From the NCBI GenBank assembly GCA_025058915.1, contig JANXEC010000027.1:1-6131 (forward strand): a stretch of 6,131 nt of DNA, written 5' to 3'. Shown piece by piece: positions 1 through 5,580 of the stretch. The DNA comes from Microcaldota archaeon. Lineage in GTDB: Archaea; Micrarchaeota; Micrarchaeia; Anstonellales; J096. Position 1 is the stretch's first letter. Every line of letters begins with the position of its first letter. The translations under genes and the position numbers were made by a program. The notes under the pieces were generated by a model. That model was given only the letters and a program-made list of their open reading frames with translations. It was not told the origin of the DNA and searched no databases.

Positions 1-62
1 TTCCCACCATGTTCTTCGGGTAAATACAAAATAACCCCGTCTAAATCTATAACTATTTTCAT
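1..62 (-). CDS. HAD-superfamily phosphatase, N-terminal fragment (runs off the window)
   Basis: Only the first 20 codons are inside the window. They read MKIVIDLDGVILYLPEEHGG. A hydrophobic strand followed by D-L-D-G-V at residues 6-10 is HAD motif I: Asp6 would be the nucleophile and Asp8 the general acid/base of a Mg-dependent phosphohydrolase. The same N-terminus occurs in small sugar-phosphate or capsule-type phosphatases, but the substrate cannot be read from this piece. The ATG at 62-60 is chosen because motif I normally lies within the first ten residues. The gene starts 8 bases after the UVDE stop codon on the same strand, so co-transcription is possible. A TATA-like element inside the end of the UVDE gene suggests it may also have its own leaderless promoter. 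Confidence 0.7.
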   Translation of the reverse strand, partial: MKIVIDLDGVILYLPEEHGG

Positions 63-70
63 GAATTTAG

Positions 71-937
71 TTAATCGAAAAGTGTTTTTAAAGTTTTTTT
101 TGACTTAATATGATTAATTGCCTTCAATACACTCTTCTCCTTGTCTTTGATCTCAAACATTATCTTTGGTTGATATGGTTCAGATACAGTATAGAACTCC
201 AGAAAATCATCTAAATGGATTGTGTCATGATGTCTTCCATATTTGTCACCAGAGCTGTAATCTATCACAGGAGATTTAAGGTATGATAGTATCTCTTCTA
301 GAGAATGTTCTGAGGGATTGAGTTTGTGATGATATATGTCGAATATTATTTTAGTATTGAGTCTTTCGGAGATTTGTTTCACATCCGAAAAATTGTAGAG
401 TCTATCATCGTTCTCCAGAGCCAATCTCCTCCTGACTCTTGCTGGCAATCTCCTGTAATTCTCTATGAACCTCTGAATTGCAGACTGTTTGTCTCCGAAG
501 ATCCCTCCAATATGTATTTGTATCCAACCATCTATATTCATGATATCCAACAACTCAGCATGCCAATCCAGTTCTTTTATACTCCTCCTAACAACATCTT
601 CATTAGGGGAATTTAGAACCACATATTGGCCTGGGTGCATCGTTATGAAGATCTTCTGTTCTCTTATAAATCTTCCTAATTCAGAGAGTTGGTCTCTGAA
701 TTCGTGTTGCCAGTTGAAATCAAATACATCATGGCTTGCAAATGGTATGAATTGTGATCCTAGTCTGAAAAAATAAATATCATTATCAAGATTGAATCTT
801 AGGATATCCCAGAAATGATCTATGTTTTTCTGTATTGTCTCTCTGACTTTGTTGTGACTGTAAGAACTAAGTCTAAAGGTATTGTTAGTAGATCTCTTGA
901 TAGTATAGTTCACACATGGATACCCTATGTTCATCAT
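71..937 (-). CDS. uvsE: UV damage endonuclease (UVDE/UvsE family)
   Basis: 288 residues, full family length. UVDE nicks DNA 5' of UV photoproducts and some other lesions, starting an alternative excision repair; the fold is a TIM barrel with a metal cluster like that of endonuclease IV. The family motifs appear in order: FRLGSQFIPFASH (57-69), MHPGQYVVLNSP (100-111), LDWHAELLD (123-131), IQIHIGGIFGDK (139-150), LALENDD (172-178), FDIYHH (199-204) and MFEIKDKE (260-267). Likely metal ligands are His69, His101, His142, Glu175, Asp200, His203 and Glu262. Where the Thermus enzyme is reported to have a carboxylated Lys and a ligand His (Lys-x-His before a Ser-Ser pair), this protein reads Val224-Ile-Asp226-Tyr-Ser-Ser. 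Translation may begin at either of two adjacent ATGs (937 or 934); the second fits the TATA spacing and the family N-terminus slightly better. An eight-A run near the 3' end is prone to slippage, but the frame is intact. Confidence 0.92.
   Translation of the reverse strand: MMNIGYPCVNYTIKRSTNNTFRLSSYSHNKVRETIQKNIDHFWDILRFNLDNDIYFFRLGSQFIPFASHDVFDFNWQHEFRDQLSELGRFIREQKIFITMHPGQYVVLNSPNEDVVRRSIKELDWHAELLDIMNIDGWIQIHIGGIFGDKQSAIQRFIENYRRLPARVRRRLALENDDRLYNFSDVKQISERLNTKIIFDIYHHKLNPSEHSLEEILSYLKSPVIDYSSGDKYGRHHDTIHLDDFLEFYTVSEPYQPKIMFEIKDKEKSVLKAINHIKSKKTLKTLFD
85..92 (-). promoter_or_regulatory. TATA-like element for the HAD phosphatase gene
   Basis: On the minus strand this reads TTTAAAAA, centred about 26-27 bases before the ATG at 62. 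That spacing places the transcription start at or next to the start codon, as expected for a leaderless archaeal mRNA. The same octamer sits at nearly the same distance before the flavoprotein gene at 5581. It lies within the last codons of the UVDE gene, in a lysine-rich, A-rich stretch, so chance is a real alternative. Confidence 0.4.
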
Positions 938-942
938 TTAAA
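937..942 (+). promoter_or_regulatory. TATA-like element for the glmS-glycosyltransferase unit
   Basis: TTTAAA is centred 25-26 bases upstream of the glmS ATG at 965, the spacing expected for a leaderless archaeal transcript. No Shine-Dalgarno-like GGAGG or GGTGA lies in the 27-base gap. The element overlaps the first base of the divergent UVDE gene. The slightly longer string CATTTAAA recurs before the flavoprotein gene at 5548-5555. Confidence 0.5.
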
Positions 943-954
943 TCTTTCTCGCTA

Positions 955-962
955 ATTTTTAA
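955..962 (-). promoter_or_regulatory. TATA-like element for the UVDE gene
   Basis: The minus strand reads TTAAAAAT here. Its centre is about 21-22 bases before the first ATG (937) and 24-25 before the second (934). The usual archaeal TATA spacing of about 26 therefore favours the second ATG on a leaderless transcript. It lies in the 27-base gap shared with glmS, so the two genes diverge from overlapping promoters. Confidence 0.45.
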
Positions 963-964
963 GT

Positions 965-2569
965 ATGTGTGGTATTATAGGATACATTGGCAGTAGAGCT
1001 GATGAAGTTGCTAGATACGGATTGAAAGCCCTAGAGTACAGAGGTTATGATTCTGCCGGTGTGTTCTGCGGAGGAGAAATAGTTAAAGGTGTAGGTGAGG
1101 TGGATAGAATTTTGAATAGAATACCTAAAGGATCAATAATTTCACCTGTGATAGCACATACGAGATGGGCAACCCACGGTGGTGTAGAGGACAGGAATGC
1201 ACATCCTCATCGATATGGATCTATTGTTCTAGTTCATAATGGAACCGTAGATATACAGATGGACTTTCCTGCTTTGAAATCAGATACAGATACTGAGAGG
1301 ATAGCAGCATACATACACACCCAACTCAGAACTAGAAGTATGTTAGATGTTCTAAGGGAAATGTTCTCAGATGTTCGTGGGACTTTCAGTCTGGCAATAA
1401 TCAGAATCGGTGAGAACGATAAAATATACTTCGCCAAAAGAGGTACTCCTCTGGTAATAGGCATAGGGGAAGAGGAGATGTTTCTTAGTTCTGATATAAT
1501 AGGGTTTCTACCGTACACCAAAAGATACATCAGATTGGAGGATGGAGATTATGGTTACATAACGCAAAGAGATTATTACATCTACAACAGTGGTAGATCT
1601 GTTGGGAGAGAAGTCAGAGTCTTTGAAGGGAGTTATGAGATCGCTGCCAAAGAAGGATACAGACACTTCATGGAGAAAGAGATACATGAGCAAGTAGAGA
1701 TAGTCGATGATATAGAAACAATAGATTTATCTGAAATCAGAGATATCCTCAGCAACAATCACATCGATGGGATTGCTGCAGGTACAAGCTATCATGCATT
1801 ACTTTTCCTCAGATATATAACTAAATACAACATAACACCGTACCTATCTTCTGAATACGAGTATCTTGCCAGAGATCCAGAATATGTGCTTGCAATCAGC
1901 CAAAGTGGAGAGACTATAGATACTATCAGAGCAGCAAAAATTGGTAAGGAGAGAGGTGCAAAGATCATAGCAATTACAAATTATCTAGGATCGACACTAG
2001 CATCTATTGCAGATTATGTGATACACATGAGGGCTGGTGTAGAGATAGGCGTTGCTGCTACCAAGACATTTATGGCCCAGGTGTTGATAGGTTATAAACT
2101 TGCAGACAGGTTCAACAAGGATGAAATAAAGAGAGCAATAAAGATAGGATTGGAATCAAAATTAGAAGAGATAGACCTAGACAAGAATATATTCTTTGTC
2201 GGTAAAGGGATTAATTATCCTATTGCCCTGGAAGGTGCTCTGAAGATGAAAGAAATAACATATTTACATGCAGAAGGGTTTGCAGCAGGAGAGATGAAAC
2301 ATGGTCCTCTGAGTCTATTCGATAGGAATTCTGTCACAGTATTTATACACGGAAATGATGAGAGTTATGAGAGTGCTATGAACAATTACAAGGAGATAGA
2401 TGCGAGAGGTAGTAGAATTATACTACTAGATCCCAAGAGACTTACAGATAGATATTTCCACATCGCTGCTATAGTATATTTACAGAGACTTGCATACAGT
2501 ACCGCGATCAGACTAAACAGAGATCCAGATAAACCTAGATTTCTAGCAAAAGCAGTGACTGTGGAATGA
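965..2569 (+). CDS. glmS: glutamine--fructose-6-phosphate aminotransferase (isomerizing), compact form
   Basis: 534 residues. Converts fructose-6-phosphate and glutamine to glucosamine-6-phosphate and glutamate in the cytoplasm, the first committed step to UDP-N-acetylglucosamine. The N-terminal nucleophile glutaminase domain (about 1-215) has catalytic Cys2 in MCGIIGY, HTRWATHGG at 65-73, HNG at 91-93 and DTDTE at 107-111. The linker HFMEKEIHEQ (234-243) leads to two SIS sugar-isomerase domains: GTSYHA (273-278), SQSGET (312-317), GVEIGVAATKTF (358-369), EGALKMKE (423-430), EMKHGPLSL (443-451) and the C-terminal PRFLAKAVTVE. Residues matching E. coli Glu481, Lys485, Glu488, His504 and Lys603 are Glu423, Lys427, Glu430, His446 and Lys529, so both half-reactions look intact. 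It is some 70 residues shorter than E. coli GlmS, with trimmed loops including about eight residues between HNG and DTDTE. The ATG at 965 is fixed by the need for Cys2. It overlaps the next gene by four bases. Confidence 0.96.
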   Translation: MCGIIGYIGSRADEVARYGLKALEYRGYDSAGVFCGGEIVKGVGEVDRILNRIPKGSIISPVIAHTRWATHGGVEDRNAHPHRYGSIVLVHNGTVDIQMDFPALKSDTDTERIAAYIHTQLRTRSMLDVLREMFSDVRGTFSLAIIRIGENDKIYFAKRGTPLVIGIGEEEMFLSSDIIGFLPYTKRYIRLEDGDYGYITQRDYYIYNSGRSVGREVRVFEGSYEIAAKEGYRHFMEKEIHEQVEIVDDIETIDLSEIRDILSNNHIDGIAAGTSYHALLFLRYITKYNITPYLSSEYEYLARDPEYVLAISQSGETIDTIRAAKIGKERGAKIIAITNYLGSTLASIADYVIHMRAGVEIGVAATKTFMAQVLIGYKLADRFNKDEIKRAIKIGLESKLEEIDLDKNIFFVGKGINYPIALEGALKMKEITYLHAEGFAAGEMKHGPLSLFDRNSVTVFIHGNDESYESAMNNYKEIDARGSRIILLDPKRLTDRYFHIAAIVYLQRLAYSTAIRLNRDPDKPRFLAKAVTVE

Positions 2570-3663
2570 AGGTTTTGATCAATTCTTTAGAGGTAGGAGG
2601 CGCAGAGAGATCAATTGCAAACCTATCAAAATACATGGATCTAGATATATATACAATCTACAATAACTCATCTTTTCCTGAAGTGAAATATACTCCTATC
2701 CTAGACTTCCAGAAACTGAATGGAACTATGATGTATATGCTAACCCCAATCATAATCTCCAGGATGCTGAGAATGTTTAGGAAAGAGGATGTATTGGTAT
2801 CTCATCTGAATCAATCTAATTTCATGAATTTTGTTCTGAAGAAAATGATTGATCATAGCATGATATCTGTTATACATCACCTATACCTAAACAGAAGAAT
2901 TCCTCTGGAGAGACAAGTATTGAATAGTTCTGATCTGGTTGTATGTGTATCAGAGCACATGAGATTAGATCTAGTAGAGAGATATGGATTAAAAAACTCT
3001 GTCACTGTGTATAATTCTATTGACTTAAATAATATAAAGAGACTTTCAGACGAAGATTTGGATGTTGATTTTGAATACTTAGTGAATGTAGGGAGGTTTG
3101 TAGATTTTAAGAATCAGATATTTCTTATAGATCTGTTTGCAAAGATCAGAGAAAAAATTCCAGATATGAGGTTATTACTGATAGGTTATGGAGATTTGGA
3201 GAGGACTCTTATTCAGAGAGCTAAAACCAGAGGATTGTCAGTATCGAAAGATGTACAGGAAAGAGCAGATATCTATATATTTAGAACAGATAATGTTTAT
3301 AAATACATGAAACATGCAAGAGCATATGTACATGTGTCAAGGAATGAGGGTTTTGGCATGACTCTGCTAGAGGCTCTAACCTTAGATATCCCTGTAATAA
3401 CATCAGACTATAAGCATGGATCGAGAGAGGCCTTAGGTATATACGATTTCGATACCTCTCTTGAATATCCATACAGAACAGATCTAGGGGTGTTGTTCCC
3501 TGTTGCAACCAGTGTAGAGTCGAAGGAAGGTAAGATCTGGATGGAAAATCTTCCAAAGTTATTGGATGAATACTCTAGAGTCCCTGGAGAGAGGTTTGTG
3601 ACTGAGAGATTCCATCCCAGGGTAATTGCAGAGAGGTGGAAGAATATATTTAAAACATTCTAA
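2566..3663 (+). CDS. GT4-type glycosyltransferase, first of a tandem pair
   Basis: 365 residues with a GT-B fold pattern. The N-terminal acceptor-side domain begins MKVLINSLEVGGAERS, the GGAER loop typical of family GT4 enzymes. The C-terminal nucleotide-sugar domain has VNVGRFVDFKNQ (173-184; Arg177 and Lys182 are the usual phosphate-contacting residues) and the EX7E motif at Glu261-Glu269. No signal peptide or clear membrane segment is seen, so it is probably cytoplasmic or peripheral to the membrane. The donor and acceptor cannot be read; an amino sugar is plausible because the gene overlaps glmS by an ATGA (2566-2569), implying coupled translation. No TATA element lies at the right distance upstream. 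Codons 287-358 and two bases of codon 359 are identical in DNA to the next gene, while the rest has clearly diverged. The tail KNIFKTF is unique to this copy. Confidence 0.88.
   Translation: MKVLINSLEVGGAERSIANLSKYMDLDIYTIYNNSSFPEVKYTPILDFQKLNGTMMYMLTPIIISRMLRMFRKEDVLVSHLNQSNFMNFVLKKMIDHSMISVIHHLYLNRRIPLERQVLNSSDLVVCVSEHMRLDLVERYGLKNSVTVYNSIDLNNIKRLSDEDLDVDFEYLVNVGRFVDFKNQIFLIDLFAKIREKIPDMRLLLIGYGDLERTLIQRAKTRGLSVSKDVQERADIYIFRTDNVYKYMKHARAYVHVSRNEGFGMTLLEALTLDIPVITSDYKHGSREALGIYDFDTSLEYPYRTDLGVLFPVATSVESKEGKIWMENLPKLLDEYSRVPGERFVTERFHPRVIAERWKNIFKTF
3424..3641 (+). repeat. 218-bp perfect direct repeat, copy 1 (3' part of first glycosyltransferase gene)
   Basis: Every base matches 4564-4781, at an offset of exactly 1140 bases. 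The 60 bases before it (3361-3420 against 4501-4560) match at about 36 of 60 positions, so the left edge is abrupt. The right edge is a G/A difference at 3642/4782, after which the copies diverge. The repeat encodes 73 identical residues when the shared lysine at its end is counted (287-359 here), just after the EX7E region. Confidence 0.98.
3645..3655 (+). promoter_or_regulatory. TATA-like element before the second glycosyltransferase gene
   Basis: TATATTTAAAA is centred about 23 bases before the ATG at 3673. It lies in the unique 3' tail of the first glycosyltransferase gene, starting four bases after the repeat ends. It could drive a leaderless transcript of the second gene alone. The spacing is slightly short and the region is A/T-rich coding DNA, so read-through from glmS may be the main route. 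Confidence 0.35.
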
Positions 3664-3672
3664 ATACAACAT

Positions 3673-4809
3673 ATGAGTCATAATATAAATATGCTGTTTG
3701 AGACAATAAGTGTAGGTGGAATCGAGACAGGAATAGCAAATCTAACCAAGTATTTAGACCGTCTTAAGATATATAGTATCTATGATATTAATCTTCAGCC
3801 ACAGAACATAAAGAACATATCCTTGACGAAGGCAAAGCATATCAGTAAGGCAGAATTGTATTTGTTCCTACTGAAATCGCCTGTAATAGCTAAAAGGATG
3901 GCAAACTATCTATCAGATGGAGAGGTATTGATAACTCACACAAACAGAGCACATCTAATAGGACATCTATCACAATACTTTAGGAGAATAGAATGGATAC
4001 CAGTGATGCATATGACTGATCTACTATACAGCAAGTTCAGGCAGGAGATGACTAGGAGACTTGTCGGCAGAGCAAACAGGATTGTGTTTGTTTCTCATCA
4101 TATGAAACATGCCTATAGACCTATCTTTCCGAACAAGGAACTACATACTATCTACAATTCTTTAGATGTTGATCGGATAAGACAGAGAGCAAGTGAATAT
4201 AAGTTCAGCCTAGATAATTATATTCTGAACATAGGTAGATTTCATCCTATTAAGAATCAGAAATTTCTGATTGATCTATATAGTAGAATAAAAGATGTAA
4301 TTGGAAAGAGACTTGTAATACTGGGATTTGGAGAATCCAAAGATGATCTGAAAAGATTTGCAGAATCCAAGCATCTAAGAGTCAGTGAGGATCCAAATGC
4401 AGAAGCAGATGTTTATATTTTCAGATCAGAAAATCCTTATCCTATCATAGCAAATGCATCTGCATATATTCACACCTCTGTTGGTGAGGGATTCAGTGTA
4501 TCTTTGATAGAGGCACTATCTTTGAATGTGCCTATCTTTACTTCTGATCATAGGTTCAGTGCCAGAGAGGCCTTAGGTATATACGATTTCGATACCTCTC
4601 TTGAATATCCATACAGAACAGATCTAGGGGTGTTGTTCCCTGTTGCAACCAGTGTAGAGTCGAAGGAAGGTAAGATCTGGATGGAAAATCTTCCAAAGTT
4701 ATTGGATGAATACTCTAGAGTCCCTGGAGAGAGGTTTGTGACTGAGAGATTCCATCCCAGGGTAATTGCAGAGAGGTGGAAAGATCTAGTGTTTGGTGAG
4801 AGAGGCTAA
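3673..4809 (+). CDS. GT4-type glycosyltransferase, second of a tandem pair
   Basis: 378 residues, a paralogue of the preceding gene and starting nine bases after its stop. The N-terminus has SVGGIETGIANL (13-24), a variant of the GGAER loop with Glu kept and Arg replaced by Thr. The donor domain has LNIGRFHPIKNQ (185-196; Arg189, Lys194) and EX7E at Glu272-Glu280 within GEGFSVSLIEAL. It probably transfers a sugar from a nucleotide donor during surface-glycan assembly; donor and acceptor are unknown. The N-terminal two thirds differ strongly from the sister protein while residues 298-370 are identical. This suggests different acceptors with a shared C-terminal lobe. The ATG at 3673 adds only about four residues relative to the sister start; no Shine-Dalgarno sequence is seen. 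Its last 24 bases overlap the convergent ureohydrolase gene, giving the unique tail DLVFGERG. Confidence 0.88.
   Translation: MSHNINMLFETISVGGIETGIANLTKYLDRLKIYSIYDINLQPQNIKNISLTKAKHISKAELYLFLLKSPVIAKRMANYLSDGEVLITHTNRAHLIGHLSQYFRRIEWIPVMHMTDLLYSKFRQEMTRRLVGRANRIVFVSHHMKHAYRPIFPNKELHTIYNSLDVDRIRQRASEYKFSLDNYILNIGRFHPIKNQKFLIDLYSRIKDVIGKRLVILGFGESKDDLKRFAESKHLRVSEDPNAEADVYIFRSENPYPIIANASAYIHTSVGEGFSVSLIEALSLNVPIFTSDHRFSAREALGIYDFDTSLEYPYRTDLGVLFPVATSVESKEGKIWMENLPKLLDEYSRVPGERFVTERFHPRVIAERWKDLVFGERG
4564..4781 (+). repeat. 218-bp perfect direct repeat, copy 2 (3' part of second glycosyltransferase gene)
   Basis: Identical to 3424-3641 at every base, including all synonymous positions. It encodes residues 298-370 of the second glycosyltransferase (the last codon differs by one silent base just outside the repeat). 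It ends four bases before the stop codon of the convergent ureohydrolase gene (4786-4788), so the identical block stops just short of the neighbour's coding sequence. Confidence 0.98.
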
Positions 4810-5532
4810 CAGAGTTGCCACTAGATGTGCTCCTAAATAGCAACTCTTCCTGTTGTTTATAATCTCAACAACATCTGCTCCTAGTATGTTCCCTTGTATC
4901 TCATGAATAGCATTTACAAGTCTAGAATACGAGATACCTCCTGGCACAGGAACATTTGAATCTATGTATACAGGATCGAGTACATCCACATCGATTGAGA
5001 GATAGATATCGTTCAGTTGAATTCTATCTATTATCTTCGACTCTATATGTCTCTCCTCATCTTCTATTATTCTGGTTCCATAATGATATACCTCTGCACC
5101 ACCTTCAATTAATCTCCTGGCCACACATGCGTGGTTATATGGATTCCCTTGATATTCTTCATACAGATCTAGATGTGCATCGATCATAACATATCTCCTG
5201 AACAATCCACTGGTGGCTATTGTTATTGAGTGATCGCCTCCTATCATCACTGGAATCTTGCCATGAGTTGTTACGTGTTCCAGAACATTTCTTATTTCAC
5301 GAATTGCTGTTTCGGGATGAGATCCAGGAATTACCAAATCATATGTATATACAGGAATGTCTCTGTAGCTAATCCCTGTGAACTGATCATAGCTAGGTAA
5401 GTTTAGGGACTCTCTTATTATCTGTATAGGGGATTCTCTGGATCCACATTCACCATAGAGTACAGGTATAATCACAAACTTTGCCTCTTCGAAAGAGTAC
5501 TCGGATCCTAGAAATGAGAATTTCTGTATCAT
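4786..5532 (-). CDS. agmatinase/arginase-family ureohydrolase, compact
   Basis: 248 residues, shorter than the roughly 290-310 usual for the family. Ureohydrolases use two Mn ions to release urea from a guanidino compound. All six usual metal ligands can be placed: His101 in IGGDHS (97-102), Asp118, His120 and Asp122 in IDAHLDL (117-123), and Asp181 and Asp183 in SIDVDVLDP (179-187). PGGIS (197-201) and ADVVEI (219-224) follow, with Glu223 at the position of the arginase guanidinium-binding Glu. YNHACVARR (132-140) resembles the agmatinase YSHA segment, which favours agmatine (giving putrescine) over arginine, though formiminoglutamate or another guanidino compound cannot be excluded. The N-terminal SRESP (31-35) replaces the common (S/T)R-x-GP loop, and DVVE is not followed by the usual x-x-P. 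The ATG at 5532 is the only start that keeps the N-terminus and fits the TATA spacing. The 3' end overlaps the convergent glycosyltransferase gene by 24 bases. Confidence 0.9.
   Translation of the reverse strand: MIQKFSFLGSEYSFEEAKFVIIPVLYGECGSRESPIQIIRESLNLPSYDQFTGISYRDIPVYTYDLVIPGSHPETAIREIRNVLEHVTTHGKIPVMIGGDHSITIATSGLFRRYVMIDAHLDLYEEYQGNPYNHACVARRLIEGGAEVYHYGTRIIEDEERHIESKIIDRIQLNDIYLSIDVDVLDPVYIDSNVPVPGGISYSRLVNAIHEIQGNILGADVVEIINNRKSCYLGAHLVATLLASLTKH
4811..4847 (+). terminator. possible stem-loop after the glycosyltransferase operon
   Basis: AGAGTTGC at 4811-4818 is matched by its exact reverse complement GCAACTCT at 4840-4847, giving an 8-bp stem with a 21-base loop. It starts two bases after the TAA of the second glycosyltransferase, and a moderately T-rich stretch follows. 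It could mark the operon end or affect opposing transcripts. It lies inside the ureohydrolase coding sequence, and archaeal termination usually relies on T-runs rather than hairpins, so it may be chance. Confidence 0.3.
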
Positions 5533-5549
5533 GTTTTGTTATTGATACA

Positions 5550-5557
5550 TTTAAAAA
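5550..5557 (+). promoter_or_regulatory. TATA-like element for the geranylgeranyl reductase-like gene
   Basis: TTTAAAAA is centred about 27-28 bases before the ATG at 5581, again leaving no room for a leader or ribosome binding site. A GCATGC palindrome (5566-5571) lies between this element and the start, with GCATG repeated across the start codon (5579-5583); this might be a regulator site but has no further support. Confidence 0.5.
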
Positions 5558-5562
5558 TATAT
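5555..5562 (-). promoter_or_regulatory. TATA-like element for the ureohydrolase gene
   Basis: The minus strand reads ATATATTT, centred 26-27 bases before the ATG at 5532, consistent with a leaderless transcript. It overlaps the A/T block that serves the divergent flavoprotein gene, so one 16-base A/T tract (5550-5565) probably holds both core promoters. Confidence 0.5.
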
Positions 5563-5580
5563 ATTGCATGCTATAAAAGC

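Noticed and set aside
94..101. Eight-base T run (eight A on the coding strand) near the UVDE 3' end as a frameshift or terminator
   Set aside because: The frame stays open with a sensible lysine-rich C-terminus, and for the minus-strand transcript the run is A, not the T-run of archaeal terminators. It remains a possible slippage or sequencing-error site only.
326..776. Plus-strand open frames of about 95 codons opposite the UVDE gene
   Set aside because: They lie wholly inside a gene with a full set of family motifs on the other strand, show no recognisable motif, and look like antisense shadows.
1234..1693. Minus-strand open frames inside glmS
   Set aside because: The opposite strand encodes a complete, strongly conserved GlmS; these frames have no start context or motif of their own.
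3281..3556. Minus-strand open frame of 91 codons across the first repeat copy
   Set aside because: It is antisense to the glycosyltransferase donor domain, including the EX7E motif, and resembles no known protein.
3424..4781. The 218-bp repeat as part of a transposon or insertion sequence
   Set aside because: There are no terminal inverted repeats, no transposase and no target duplication, and both copies are in-frame parts of homologous genes.
4956..5189. Plus-strand open frame opposite the ureohydrolase gene
   Set aside because: It covers the DAHLDL and DVDVLDP metal-site codons of the real gene on the other strand; best read as a shadow.
5572..5578. TATAAAA just before the flavoprotein start codon
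   Set aside because: As a TATA box it would place the transcript start inside the coding region, with no suitable ATG before the FAD motif; the tract at 5550-5557 has the right spacing.
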